A stretch of 64,000 bases of DNA from NCBI GenBank assembly GCA_028564925.1, contig CM053031.1, positions 99,126,888 through 99,190,887 of the forward strand. Direction: 5' to 3'. The translations under genes and the position numbers were made by a program. The notes beneath the pieces are model-generated. The model was given only the letters and a program-made list of their open reading frames with translations. It searched no databases and had not been told where the DNA came from. Origin of the DNA: Lithobates sylvaticus. Taxonomy: Eukaryota > Chordata > Amphibia > Anura > Ranidae. Below, piece by piece: positions 10,563-22,085 of the stretch; position 1 is the stretch's first letter, and each line of letters opens with the position of its first letter.

Positions 10563-11843
10563 TTATTCGGTTATATCCGCCTCAGGTGCCTGGTAGCTGG
10601 TGGTGATCCAAGACTGATTCATTTTGATGAATGTCAGTCGATCAACCGAGGCGGTGGACAGGCGCACCCTATGATCAGTCACAAATCCTCCAGCAGCACT
10701 GAATGTGCGTTCGGAAAGAACGCTGGAGGCAGGACAGGCCAGTAGCTCAATTGCATACTGTGCAAGCTCTGGCCAGTGATCCATCCTCAGGACCCAGTAA
10801 GCCAGAGGATTTTCGGTGGGAAAGGTGTCCAAGTCTGACCTTGCCCCAAGGTATTCCTGCACCATGTATATCAGACGCTGGCGATGGTTGCTGGAACCGA
10901 TCATACCTTGGGGCTGCGGACTAAAAAATTGTCTGAACGCATCGGTCAGACGTCCACCTTCCCCACCGCTCCTTCTGCCACTGACCGAAGCCTCAGCAAC
11001 TCGTCGCCCAGGACCAGGAGTTTGTAGCCTCCCAGTTTCTGGGAACGCGTTGCACAGACCTTTCTGCAAGGCCTCCCTGAGATGTCTCATCCTCTGCTCC
11101 CTCTGCGACGGCAAGATAAGGTCCGCAACCTTACCCTTGTACCGCGGATCAAGGAGAGTGGCCAGCCAGTAATGGTCCCTCTCCTTGATCCGAAGAACAC
11201 GAGGATCCTTCCGCAGGCTTTGCAGGATCAGGGAGGCCATGCAGCGTAGGTTAGCTGAGGCATTCGGTCCGGAGTCTTCTGGGTCACTGAGGATGACATG
11301 ATCGCCAGCCACCTCCTCCCAGCCACGTACAAGTCCACTGGCTTGTTGGGACTGTACATCATCCCTAAAAGACTGCTGCTGCTGATGCTGAGTGCCAGGC
11401 TCCACCTCCATGCTCACACAATCCTCCTCCTCCTCCTCCTCCTCCTCCTCCTCCTCATCCTCTTCCTGTGTGATGGGTGGGACAGAAGGAACACTGTCCG
11501 GATAAAGGGGGCCTTGAGAGGCAAGGAAGTCCTCCTCTTCCTGCCTCTGTTCTGCCTCAAGTGCCCTGTCCATTATCCCACGCAGCGTATGCTCCAACAG
11601 GTGGACAAGAGGGACAGTGTCACTGATGCATGCACTGTCACTGCTCACCATCCTCGTGGCCTCCTCAAATGGTGAGAGGACAGTGCATGCATCCCTGATC
11701 ATGCTCCACTGACGTGGGGAAAAAAACCCAAGCTCCCCTGACCCTGTCCTGGTGCCGTAGTCGCAAAGGTACTCATTGATGGCCCTCTGCTGCGTGTGCA
11801 GTCGCTGCAGCATGGCCAACGTTGAGTTCCACCTGGTGGGCAT
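10563..11843 (-). CDS. hAT transposase, C-terminal part (catalytic E and dimerisation)
   Basis: A 426-codon frame beginning MPTRWNST, the conserved TRWNST block that follows the RNase H-like core in Ac/hobo/ZBED enzymes. Residues 127-141 are an acidic run encoded by a (CTC)n tract. LATLLDPRYK lies at 228-236. The C-terminal dimerisation region (about 345-410) contains SSVLSERTFSAAG, with E378 as the expected catalytic glutamate, and then DRLTFIKMNQSW. It is the downstream half of the transposase: the upstream half (11852-13159) ends 8 bp before this start in another frame, and reading GAGCTGAA.CTGCCCAAGAAC across 11865-11875 shows the break is a one-base deletion. The ATG is therefore internal and not a true start. 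Confidence 0.85.
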   Translation of the reverse strand: MPTRWNSTLAMLQRLHTQQRAINEYLCDYGTRTGSGELGFFSPRQWSMIRDACTVLSPFEEATRMVSSDSACISDTVPLVHLLEHTLRGIMDRALEAEQRQEEEDFLASQGPLYPDSVPSVPPITQEEDEEEEEEEEEEEDCVSMEVEPGTQHQQQQSFRDDVQSQQASGLVRGWEEVAGDHVILSDPEDSGPNASANLRCMASLILQSLRKDPRVLRIKERDHYWLATLLDPRYKGKVADLILPSQREQRMRHLREALQKGLCNAFPETGRLQTPGPGRRVAEASVSGRRSGGEGGRLTDAFRQFFSPQPQGMIGSSNHRQRLIYMVQEYLGARSDLDTFPTENPLAYWVLRMDHWPELAQYAIELLACPASSVLSERTFSAAGGFVTDHRVRLSTASVDRLTFIKMNQSWITTSYQAPEADITE

Positions 11844-11851
11844 GTCAGATA

Positions 11852-13159
11852 TTAGGCGGTTCTTGGGCAGTTCAGCTCCTTTTGCAGCTCAGTCAGCCGA
11901 GCACTGGCATTATAAGATCGGCGGAAATGCACACAGACTTTCCTGGCCTGCCTCAGGACATCCTGTAAGCCTGGGAACCTGCCCAAGAACCGCTGCACCA
12001 CCAGGTTGAGGACGTGAGCCATGCAGGGCACATGGGTGAGCTGCCCCTGTCGCAGGGCGGAGAGGAGGTTGGTGCCATTGTCAGAAACGACCATTCCTGG
12101 CTTAAGCTGACGTGGCGTCAACCACCTCTCGGCCTGCCCCTGCAGAGCTGCCAGAACCTCTGGCCCAGTGTGGCTCCTGTCCCCCAAACACACCAGCGCA
12201 AGCACGGCATGGCATCTTTTTGCCTGCGTACTTGCGTAGCCCCTTGTACGCCTACGGAGCACCGCTGGTTCCAAGGACAGAGCACTGGAGGAAGAAGAAG
12301 AGGAGGGGGTGGAGGAGAGAGGTGTGTCACAACCAGTAGCAGTAGTCGCGTTTTGGAGGCGTGGTGGCGGAACAACCTCCAACACTACTGCACCTTGTCC
12401 TGCATCCCTCCCAGCTGCCAATAGAGTGACCCAATGGGCCGTGAAAGAAAGGTACCGTCCCTGTCCATGCCTGCTGGACCATGAGTCAGCGGTAATATGC
12501 ACCTTACCGCTGACCGCCCTGTCCAGCGAGGCATGGACATTGCCCTCCACATGCCGGTAGAGAGACGGAATCGCCTTCCGCGAGAAAAAGTGGCGTTTGG
12601 GAACCTGCCACTGAGGAACCGCACATTGAACAAACTCACGGAAGGGGGCCGAGTCTACCAACTGAAAAGGCAGCAGTTGAAGTGCTAGCAATTTAGCAAG
12701 GCTAGCATTCAACCGCTGGGCATGTGGATGGCTGGGAGTGTACTTCTTTCTACGGTCCAGCAGCTGGGGCAGGGAAATTTGCCTGCTGCATTCGGACGTC
12801 GGTGTACTGCAAGTACTTGGTTGTGACACACCGAATTCTACACCTTCAGTCCTCTCAGAGCAGCTTTCAGAGAGGACTGAAGGTGTAGTGGGGATGGAGA
12901 TCCCAGCTGAGGAGGAGCAAGGAGAGGTCCGCTTAGTTCTTTGGTGTGGGTCTTTTATGTGTGCCTGCCAACGAGCTGCATGGCAGGTCGCCATATGTCT
13001 GGTCATGCTTGTCGTGCCCAAGCGGCTGATGTTTTGGCCACGCGAGATACGCTTGAGACAAATATTGCAAATAGCAGTGGTGCGATCTGCTGCACTCGTC
13101 TCAAAAAAGGCCCACACCAAAGAACTTTTCTGATAACGTGCAGAGGCAGCGCCCTGCAC
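11852..13159 (-). CDS. hAT transposase, BED finger and RNase H-like core
   Basis: A 435-codon stretch. Residues 31-60 form a BED-type zinc finger (CNIC...H55....H60). The DNA-binding and linker part is serine-rich. ITADSWSSRHGQGRY contains the first catalytic aspartate (D225), VVSDNGTNLL the second (D360), and PCMAHVLNLVV is the conserved C..H block of hAT enzymes. The frame continues upstream of the non-ATG start as far as a single TAG at 13199-13201, beyond which the same frame is open to 13626. Either that TAG is a nonsense change or it lies in a tiny intron (CAG/GTAGAG at 13201, TGTGCAG/GG near 13155); about 50 bp would be unusually short. The protein ends at the one-base frameshift near 11870. 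Confidence 0.85.
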   Translation of the reverse strand: MQGAASARYQKSSLVWAFFETSAADRTTAICNICLKRISRGQNISRLGTTSMTRHMATCHAARWQAHIKDPHQRTKRTSPCSSSAGISIPTTPSVLSESCSERTEGVEFGVSQPSTCSTPTSECSRQISLPQLLDRRKKYTPSHPHAQRLNASLAKLLALQLLPFQLVDSAPFREFVQCAVPQWQVPKRHFFSRKAIPSLYRHVEGNVHASLDRAVSGKVHITADSWSSRHGQGRYLSFTAHWVTLLAAGRDAGQGAVVLEVVPPPRLQNATTATGCDTPLSSTPSSSSSSSALSLEPAVLRRRTRGYASTQAKRCHAVLALVCLGDRSHTGPEVLAALQGQAERWLTPRQLKPGMVVSDNGTNLLSALRQGQLTHVPCMAHVLNLVVQRFLGRFPGLQDVLRQARKVCVHFRRSYNASARLTELQKELNCPRTA

Positions 13160-13200
13160 AGGCGGAGCTCTGCGGTGTTGTACAGTTGCTGTGCTGGCCT

Positions 13201-13626
13201 CTACCTGGCCTCCAGGGGCATCCTGCCTCGTTGGACATGTGACGCCGCATCCTCCTCCTCCTCGTCCTCCTCCTCATCCTCTCTCCCTTGAGGCACCCAC
13301 GTGGAGTCAGTGACCTCATCATCCCCTCCCTCTTCACCACTAGAGCAAACCTGGCAGTAAGCTGCAGCTGGTGGAACTGTACTGCCAGATTCCTCAAGCT
13401 GGGTATCGTCATCCGAGCCTTCGAATCGTTGGGCATCCTCCTGGAGCATGTACCCAACACTGTGCTCAAAGAGTTCGGGGGACTCCTCAGGAGGACATGG
13501 TGGGTCTAGGGAAGGGGTGGCTGATGATGCTCTGTCAGTACCTGAGCCTGGGTGAGAGAGGATGAGGAGGATGAGGAGGGCTTGGTCATCCATTCTACAA
13601 GCCTTCAGCATGATGCGGCTCCACAT
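13201..13626 (-). pseudogene. hAT transposase, acidic N-terminal segment
   Basis: A 141-codon frame, MWSRIMLKACRMDDQ, ending in a long D/E-rich stretch (residues 100-130). It is in the same frame as the BED-finger segment and separated from it by one TAG. A further upstream frame (13605-13790, starting MAGRPPRGGRACRAK with an RGRGRGRG run) probably supplies the true N terminus. The switch between them near 13650 implies another frameshift. The whole transposase would be about 1000 residues with about three lesions, so this copy is not expected to make an active enzyme. Confidence 0.65.
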
Positions 13627-13790
13627 GTCCAGCTGCCGAAAAACAAAGACGCGCGTGTCCCATGGCCACGTGCTGATGACGATGCACGACCACGTCCACG
13701 TCCACGGCCACGTCCACTAGAAACAGAGCCTGCCTGCCCTGTGTTCTTGGCTCTGCACGCTCTGCCTCCCCTTGGCGGTCTTCCAGCCAT
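13605..13790 (-). pseudogene. hAT transposase, putative N-terminal start
   Basis: A 61-codon frame with an ATG at 13790, encoding an Arg/Gly-rich segment (RGRGRGRG). It overlaps the next segment in another frame. It sits immediately 3' of the 64-bp satellite, so it is the first coding sequence after the promoter and array on this strand. Assignment is by position and by reading through the frameshift. Confidence 0.45.
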
Positions 13791-13798
13791 TGTAGTCG

Positions 13799-15972
13799 GT
13801 AGTCCTGTGGGTGCTGCTGAGAAGAAAAATAGGAGCTCTGTGTGATGCCACTAACACACTAGAAGTCCTATGGGTGCTTCTGCAAAGAAAATAGAGGAGC
13901 TCTGTGTGATGCCACTAACACACTAGAAGTCCTGTGGGTGCTTCTGCAAAGAAAATAGAGGAGCTCTGTGTGATGCCACTAACACACTAGAAGTCCTGTG
14001 GGTGCTTCTGCAAAGAAAATAGAGGAGCTCTGTGTGATGCCACTAACACACTAGAAGTCCTGTGGGTGCTGCTGAGAAGAATTATATAGGAGCTCTGTGT
14101 GATGCCACTAACACACTAGAAGTCCTATGGGTGCTTCTGCAAAGAAAATAGAGGAGCTCTGTGTGATGCCACTAACACACTAGAAGTCCTGTGGGTGCTG
14201 CTGAGAAGAATATATAGGAGCTCTGTGTGATGCCACTAACACACTAGAAGTCCTATGGGTGCTTCTGCAAAGAAAATAGAGGAGCTCTGTGTGATGCCAC
14301 TAACACACTAGAAGTCCTGTGGGTGCTTCTGCAAAGAAAATAGAGGAGCTCTGTGTGATGCCACTAACACACTAGAAGTCCTGTGGGTGCTTCTGCAAAG
14401 AAAATAGAGGAGCTCTGTGTGATGCCACTAACACACTAGAAGTCCTGTGGGTGCTTCTGCAAAGAAAATAGAGGAGCTCTGTGTGATTGCACTAACTAAC
14501 ACACTAGAAGTCCTGTGGGTGCTGCTGAGAAGAAAATATAGGAGCTCTGTGTGATGCCACTAACACACTAGAAGTCCTATGGGTGCTTCTGCAAAGAAAA
14601 TAGAGGAGCTCTGTGTGATGCCACTAACACACTAGAAGTCCTGTGGGTGCTTCTGCAAAGAAAATAGAGGAGCTCTGTGTGATGCCACTAACACACTAGA
14701 AGTCCTGTGGGTGCTTATGCCAAGAAAATAGAGGAGCTCTGTGTGATGCCACTAACACACTAGAAGTCCTGTGGGTGCTTCTGCAAAGAAAATAGAGGAG
14801 CTCTGTGTGATGCCACTAACACACTAGAAGTCCTGTGGGTGCTGCTGAGAAGACAATATAGGATCTCTGTGTGATGCCACTAACACACTAGAAGTCCTAT
14901 GGGTGCTTCTGCAAAGAAAATAGAGGAGCTCTGTGTGATGCCACTAACACACTAGAAGTCCTGTGGGTGCTGCTGAGAAGAATATATAGGAGCTCTGTGT
15001 GATGCCACTAACACACTAGAAGTCCTATGGGTGCTTCTGCAAAGAAAATAGAGGAGCTCTGTGTGATGCCACTAACACACTAGAAGTCCTGTGGGTGCTT
15101 CTGCAAAGAAAATAGAGGAGCTCTGTGTGATGCCACTAACACACTAGAAGTCCTATGGGTGCTTCTGCAAAGAAAATAGAGGAGCTCTGTGTGATGCCAC
15201 TAACACACTAGAAGTCCTGTGGGTGCTGCTGAGAAGAATATATAGGAGCTCTGTGTGATGCCACTAACACACTAGAAGTCCTATGGGTGCTTCTGCAAAG
15301 AAAATAGAGGAGCTCTGTGTGATGCCACTAACACACTAGAAGTCCTGTGGGTGCTTCTGCAAAGAAAAAAAAAAAAAAATAGAGGAGCTCTGTGTGATGC
15401 CACTAACACACTAGAAGTCCTGTGGGTGCTTCTGCAAAGAAAATAGAGGAGCTCTGTGTGATGCCACTAACACACTAGAAGTCCTGTGGGTGCTTCTGCA
15501 AAGAAAATAGAGGAGCTCTGTGTGATGCCACTAACACACTAGAAGTCCTGTGGGTGCTGCTGAGAAGAATATATAGGAGCTCTGTGTGATGCCACTAACA
15601 CACTAGAAGTCCTATGGGTGCTTCTGCAAAGAAAATAGAGGAGCTCTGTGTGATGCCACTAACACACTAGAAGTCCTGTGGGTGCTTCTGCAAAGAAAAT
15701 AGAGGAGCTCTGTGTGATGCCACTAACACACTAGAAGTCCTATGGGTGCTTCTGCAAAGAAAATAGAGGAGCTCTGTGTGATGCCACTAACACACTAGAA
15801 GTCCTGTGGGTGCTGCTGAGAAGAATATATAGGAGCTCTGTGTGATGCCACTAACACACTAGAAGTCCTATGGGTGCTTCTGCAAAAAAAATAGAGGAGC
15901 TCTGTGTGATGCCACTAACACACTAGAAGTCCTGTGGGTGCTTCTGCAAAGAAAATAGAGGAGCTCTGTGTG
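13799..15972. repeat. 64-bp satellite, block C1 (about 34 units)
   Basis: The unit is AGAAGTCCTGTGGGTGCTTC plus TGCAAAGAAAATAGAGGAGC plus TCTGTGTGATGCCACTAACA plus CACT, period 64. Two unit types alternate irregularly: GCTTCTGCAAAGAAAATAG and GCTGCTGAGAAGAATATATAG. One unit carries an A-run expansion at about 15365-15380. Rare marker variants (GCTTATGCCAAG at 14711, GAGAAGACAATATAG at 14841) recur 3.43 kb downstream in block C2. Confidence 0.95.
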
Positions 15973-17297
15973 ATGGGACTAACACACTTCAAGTCCTATA
16001 GGTGCTTCTGGGAAGAAAATATAGCTCTGTGTGTGTGATGGGACTAACACACTTCAAGTCCTATAGGTGCTTCTGGGAACAAAATATAGCTCTGTGTGTG
16101 TGATGGGACTAACACACTTCAAGTCCTATAGGTGCTTCTGGGAACAAAATATAGCTCTGTGTGTGTAATGGGACTAACACACTTCAAGTCCTATAGGGTG
16201 CTTCTGGGAAGAAAATATAGCTCTGTGTGTGTAATGGGACTAACACACTTCAAGTCCTATAGGTGCTTCTGGGAAGAAAATATAGCTCTGTGTGTGTAAT
16301 GGGACTAACACACTTCAAGTCCTATAGGTGCTTCTGGGAACAAAATATAGCTCTGTGTGTGTGATGGGACTAACACACTTCAAGTCCTATAGGTGCTTCT
16401 GGGAACAAAATATAGCTCTGTGTGTGTAATGGGACTAACACACTTCAAGTCCTATAGGTTCTTCTGGGAACAAAATATAGCTCTGTGTGTGTGATGGGAC
16501 TAACACACTTCAAGTCCTATAGGTGCTTCTGGGAACAAAATATAGCTCTGTGTGTGTGATGGGACTAACACACTTCAAGTCCTATAGGTGCTTCTGGGAA
16601 CAAAATATAGCTCTGTGTGTGTGATGGGACTAACACACTTCAAGTCCTATAGGTGCTTCTGGGAACAAAATATAGCTCTGTGTGTGTGATGGGACTAACA
16701 CACTTCAAGTCCTATAGGTGCTTCTGGGAAGAAAATATAGCTCTGTGTGTGTAATGGGACTAACACACTTCAAGTCCTATAGGTGCTTCTGGGAAGAAAA
16801 TATAGCTCTGTGTGTGTGATGGGACTAACACACTTCAAGTCCTATAGGTGCTTCTGGGAACAAAATATAGCTCTGTGTGTGTGATGGGACTAACACACTT
16901 CAAGTCCTATAGGTGCTTCTGGGAACAAAATATAGCTCTGTGTGTGTGATGGGACTAAACACACTTCAAGTCCTATAGGTGCTTCTGGGAACAAAATATA
17001 GCTCTGTGTGTGTGATGGGACTAACACACTTCAAGTCCTATAGGTGCTTCTGGGAAGAAAATATAGCTCTGTGTGTGTAATGGGACTAACACACTTCAAG
17101 TCCTATAGGTGCTTCTGGGAAGAAAATATAGCTCTGTGTGTGTAATGGGACTAACACACTTCAAGTCCTATAGGTGCTTCTGGGAACAAAATATAGCTCT
17201 GTGTGTGTGATGGGACTAACACACTTCAAGTCCTATAGGTGCTTCTGGGAACAAAATATAGCTCTGTGTGTGTAATGGGACTAACACACTTCAAGTC
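15973..17297. repeat. 65-bp satellite, block D1 (about 20 units)
   Basis: The unit is CTTCAAGTCCTATAGGTGCT plus TCTGGGAACAAAATATAGCT plus CTGTGTGTGTGATGGGACTA plus ACACA, period 65. It is plainly related to the 64-bp unit but forms its own homogeneous block. A G/C choice (GGGAAGAA or GGGAACAA) and a GTGTGATG/GTGTAATG choice mark sub-types; a GGTTCTTCTGG variant occurs at 16458. Confidence 0.95.
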
Positions 17298-19392
17298 CTA
17301 TGGGTGCTTCTGCAAAGAAAATAGAGGAGCTCTGTGTGATGCCACTAACACACTAGAAGTCCTGTGGGTGCTTCTGCAAAGAAAATAGAGGAGCTCTGTG
17401 TGATGCCACTAACACACTAGAAGTCCTGTGGGTGCTTCTGCAAAGAAAATAGAGGAGCTCTGTGTGATGCCACTAACACACTAGAAGTCCTGTGGTGCTG
17501 CTGAGAAGAATATATAGGAGCTCTGTGTGATGCCACTAACACACTAGAAGTCCTATGGGTGCTTCTGCAAAGAAAATAGAGGAGCTCTGTGTGATGCCAC
17601 TAACACACTAGAAGTCCTGTGGGTGCTGCTGAGAAGAATATATAGGAGCTCTGTGTGATGCCACTAACACACTAGAAGTCCTATGGGGTGCTTCTGCAAA
17701 GAAAATAGAGGAGCTCTGTGTGATGCCACTAAACACACTAGAAGTCCTGTGGGTGCTTCTGCAAAGAAAAATAGAGGAGCTCTGTGTGATGCCACTAACA
17801 CACTAGAAGTCCTGTGGGTGCTTCTGCAAAGAAAATAGAGGAGCTCTGTGTGATGCCACTAACACACTAGAAGTCCTGTGGGTGCTTCTGCAAAGAAAAT
17901 AGAGGAGCTCTGTGTGATGCCACTAACACACTAGAAGTCCTGTGGGTGCTGCTGAGAAGAATATATAGGAGCTCTGTGTGATGCCACTAACACACTAGAA
18001 GTCCTATGGGTGCTTCTGCAAAGAAAATAGAGGAGCTCTGTGTGATGCCACTAACACACTAGAAGTCCTGTGGGTGCTTCTGCAAAGAAAATAGAGGAGC
18101 TCTGTGTGATGCCACTAACACACTAGAAGTCCTGTGGGTGCTTATGCCAAGAAAATAGAGGAGCTCTGTGTGATGCCACTAACACACTAGAAGTCCTGTG
18201 GGTGCTTCTGCAAAGAAAATAGAGGAGCTCTGTGTGATGCCACTAACACACTAGAAGTCCTGTGGGTGCTGCTGAGAAGACAATATAGGAGCTCTGTGTG
18301 ATGCCACTAACACACTAGAAGTCCTATGGGTGCTTCTGCAAAGAAAATAGAGGAGCTCTGTGTGATGCCACTAACACACTAGAAGTCCTGTGGGTGCTGC
18401 TGAGAAGAATATATAGGAGCTCTGTGTGATGCCACTAACACACTAGAAGTCCTATGGGTGCTTCTGCAAAGAAAATAGAGGAGCTCTGTGTGATGCCACT
18501 AACACACTAGAAGTCCTGTGGGTGCTTCTGCAAAGAAAATAGAGGAGCTCTGTGTGATGCCACTAACACACTAGAAGTCCTATGGGTGCTTCTGCAAAGA
18601 AAATAGAGGAGCTCTGTGTGATGCCACTAACACACTAGAAGTCCTGTGGGTGCTGCTGAGAAGAATATATAGGAGCTCTGTGTGATGCCACTAACACACT
18701 AGAAGTCCTATGGGTGCTTCTGCAAAGAAAATAGAGAGCTCTGTGTGATGCCACTAACACACTAGAAGTCCTGTGGGTGCTTCTGCAAAGAAAATAGAGG
18801 AGCTCTGTGTGATGCCACTAACACACTAGAAGTCCTGTGGGTGCTTCTGCAAAGAAAATAGAGGAGCTCTGTGTGATGCCACTAACACACTAGAAGTCCT
18901 GTGGGTGCTTCTGCAAAGAAAATAGAGGAGCTCTGTGTGATGCCACTAACACACTAGAAGTCCTGTGGGTGCTGCTGATAAGAATATATAGGAGCTCTGT
19001 GTGATGCCACTAACACACTAGAAGTCCTATGGGTGCTTCTGCAAAGAAAATAGAGGAGCTCTGTGTGATGCCACTAACACACTAGAAGTCCTGTGGGTGC
19101 TTCTGCAAAGAAAATAGAGGAGCTCTGTGTGATGCCACTAAACACACTAGAAGTCCTATGGGTGCTTCTGCAAAGAAAAATAGAGGAGCTCTGTGTGATG
19201 CCACTAACACACTAGAAAGTCCTGTGGGTGCTGCTGAGAAGAATATATAGGAGCTCTGTGTGATGCCACTAACACACTAGAAGTCCTATGGGTGCTTCTG
19301 CAAAAAAATAGAGGAGCTCTGTGTGATGCCACTAACACACTAGAAGTCCTGTGGTGCTTCTGCAAAGAAAATAGAGGAGCTCTGTGTGATGC
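17298..19392. repeat. 64-bp satellite, block C2 (about 33 units)
   Basis: The array returns to the 64-bp type of block C1, with the same order of marker units: GCTTATGCCAAG at 18139 and GAGAAGACAATATAG at 18268. It has visibly more one-base length differences than C1 (for example ATGGGGTGC, ACTAAACACAC, GTCCTGTGGTGC). Confidence 0.95.
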
Positions 19393-21575
19393 GACTAACA
19401 CACTTCAAGTCCTATAGGTGCTTCTGGGAAGAAAAATATAGCTCTGTGTGTGTGATGGGACTAACACACTTCAAAAGTCCTATAGGTGCTTCTGGGAACA
19501 AAATATAGCTCTGTGTGTGTGTGATGGGACTAACACACTTCAAGTCCTATAGGTGCTTCTGGAACAAAATATAGCTCTGTGTGTGTAATGGGACTAACAC
19601 ACTTCAAGTCCTATAGGTGCTTCTGGGAAGAAAATATAGCTCTGTGTGTGTAATGGGACTAACACACTTCAAGTCCTATAGGTGCTTCTGGGAAGAAAAT
19701 ATAGCTCTGTGTGTGTAATGGGACTAACACACTTCAAGTCCTATAGGTGCTTTCTGGGAACAAAATATAGCTCTGTGTGTGTGATGGGACTAACACACTT
19801 CAAGTCCTATAGGTGCTTCTGGGAACAAAATATAGCTCTGTGTGTAATGGGACTAACACACTTCAAGTCCTATAGGTTCTTCTGGGAACAAAATATAGCT
19901 CTGTGTGTGTGATGGGACTAACACACTTCAAGTCCTATAGGTGCTTCTGGGAACAAAATATAGCTCTGTGTGTGTGATGGGACTAACACACTTCAAGTCC
20001 TATAGGTGCTTCTGGGAACAAAATATAGCTCTGTGTGTGTGATGGGACTAACACACTTCAAGTCCTATAGGTGCTTCTGGGAACAAAATATAGCTCTGTG
20101 TGTGTGATGGACTAACACACTTCAAGTCCTATAGGTGCTTCTGGGAAGAAAATATAGCTCTGTGTGTGTAATGGGACTAACACACTTCAAGTCCTATAGG
20201 TGCTTTCTGGGAAGAAAATATAGCTCTGTGTGTGTGATGGGACTAACACACTTCAAGTCCTATAGGTGCTTTCTGGGAACAAAATATAGCTCTGTGTGTG
20301 TGATGGGACTAACACACTTCAAGTCCTATAGGTGCTTCTGGGAACAAAATATAGCTCTGTGTGTGTGATGGGACTAACACACTTCAAGTCCTATAGGTGC
20401 TTCTGGGAACAAAATATAGCTCTGTGTGTGTGATGGGACTAACACACTTCAAGTCTTATAGGTGCTTCTGGGAAGAAAATATAGCTCTGTGTGTGTAATG
20501 GGACTAACACACTTCAAGTCCTATAGGTGCTTCTGGGAAGAAATATAGCTATGTGTGTGTGATGGGACTAACACACTTCAAGTCCAATAGGTGCTTCTGG
20601 GAACAAAATATAGCTCTGTGTGTGTGATGGGACTAACACACTTCAAGTCCTATAGGTGCTTCTGGGAACAAAATATAGCTCTGTGTGTGTAATGGGACTA
20701 ACACACTTCAAGTCCTATAGGTGCTTCTGGGAAGAAAATATAGCTCTGTGTGTGTAAATGGGACTAACACACTTCAAGTCCTATAGGTGCTTCTGGGAAC
20801 AAAATATAGCTCTGTGTGTGTGATGGGACTAACACACTTCAAGTCCTATAGGTTCTTCTGGGAACAAAATATAGCTCTGTGTGTGTGATGGGACTAACAC
20901 ACTTCAAGTCCTATAGGTGCTTCTGGGAACAAAATATAGCTCTGTGTGTGTGATGGGACTAACACACTTCAAGTCCTATAGGTGCTTCTGGGAACAAAAT
21001 ATAGCTCTGTGTGTGTGATGGGACTAACACACTTCAAGTCCTATAGGTGCTTCTGGGAACAAAATATAGCTCTGTGTGTGTGATGGGACTAACACACTTC
21101 AAGTCCTATAGGTGCTTCTGGGAAGAAAATATAGCTCTGTGTGTGTAATGGGACTAACACACTTCAAGTCCTATAGGTGCTTCTGGGAAGAAAATATAGC
21201 TCTGTGTGTGTAATGGGACTAACACACTTCAAGTCCTATAGGTGCTTCTGGGAACAAATATAGCTCTGTGTGTGTGATGGGACTAACACACTTCAAGTCC
21301 TATAGGTGCTTCTGGGAACAAAATATAGCTCTGTGTGTGTGATGGGACTAACACACTTCAAGTCCTATAGGTGCTTCTGGGAACAAAATATAGCTCTGTG
21401 TGTGTAATGGGACTAACACACTTCAAGTCCTATAGGTGCTTCTGGGAAGAAAATATAGCTCTGTGTGTGTAATGGGACTAACAAACTTCAAGTCCTATAG
21501 GTGCTTCTGGGAAGAAATATAGCTCTGTGTGTGTAATGGGACTAACACACTTCAAGTCCTATAGGTGCCTCTGGG
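19393..21575. repeat. 65-bp satellite, block D2 (about 33 units)
   Basis: The 65-bp type again. The GGTTCTTCTGG marker appears at 19875, 3.42 kb after its D1 counterpart, and again at about 20851, roughly 15 units later. D2 therefore contains a further internal duplication that D1 lacks. Short open frames through the array are by-products of a 65-bp period. Confidence 0.95.
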
Positions 21576-21815
21576 AACAAAATATAGGAGCTCTGCCTGC
21601 CTGCCACGAACACACTACAAGTCCTATAGGTGCTTCTGGTAACAAAATATAGGAGCTCTGCCTGCCTGCCACGAACACACTACAAGTCCTATAGGTGCTT
21701 CTGGTAACAAAATATAGGAGCTCTGCCTGCCTGCCACGAACACACTACAAGTCCTATAGGTGCTTCTGGTAACAAAATATAGGAGCTCTGCCTGCCTGCC
21801 ACGAGCACACTACAA
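21576..21815. repeat. 65-bp satellite variant E (about 4 units)
   Basis: The units here read AGGAGCTCTGCCTGCCTGCC and then ACGAACACACTACAAG, with the shared CCTATAGGTGCTTCTGG core. This diverged set forms the promoter-proximal edge of the array, consistent with edge units escaping homogenisation. Confidence 0.9.
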
Positions 21816-21959
21816 GCCCCTCTTTCTCAATCAATCTTTGTAACTGAATCTATCTAACTCAATCTCTGTAAGTGAATCTCTCTAACTATCTAAATGCAGC
21901 AGAGTGTCACAGAATCAGCCTGCTCAATCTGCGCCGGAACAGCATGTGACCGGCGCAGA

Positions 21960-22085
21960 CGGCGTGGCGGCGTTTTATAGGGGGGGCGTGTACTACAGCC
22001 CCTGAGCTGTAATTGGCTACAGGCGTCCTGCCTGTAGCCATTTATGGCTCTTCGAGTTTCCGGGGCTGTGATTGGCCAAGCATGC
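21960..22085 (-). promoter_or_regulatory. Putative hAT transposase promoter (TATA plus two CCAAT boxes)
   Basis: On the minus strand CCTATAAAACG (TATA at 21973-21979) lies downstream of CCAAT boxes at 22012-22016 and 22071-22075, in a GC-rich surround. A start site would be expected near 21945. The transcript would then cross the 8-kb satellite before reaching the transposase, either as a long leader or as an intron. The corresponding end of another hAT at 49.1-49.4 kb shows the same TATA and CCAAT arrangement. Confidence 0.55.

Noticed and set aside
19204-20368. Open frames of 65-77 codons within the satellite
   Set aside because: They repeat one peptide with the 64/65-bp period, have no start context and are by-products of the array.
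13860-21815. CRISPR-like direct repeats
   Set aside because: Units are contiguous, without unique spacers, and lie in a eukaryotic transposon.
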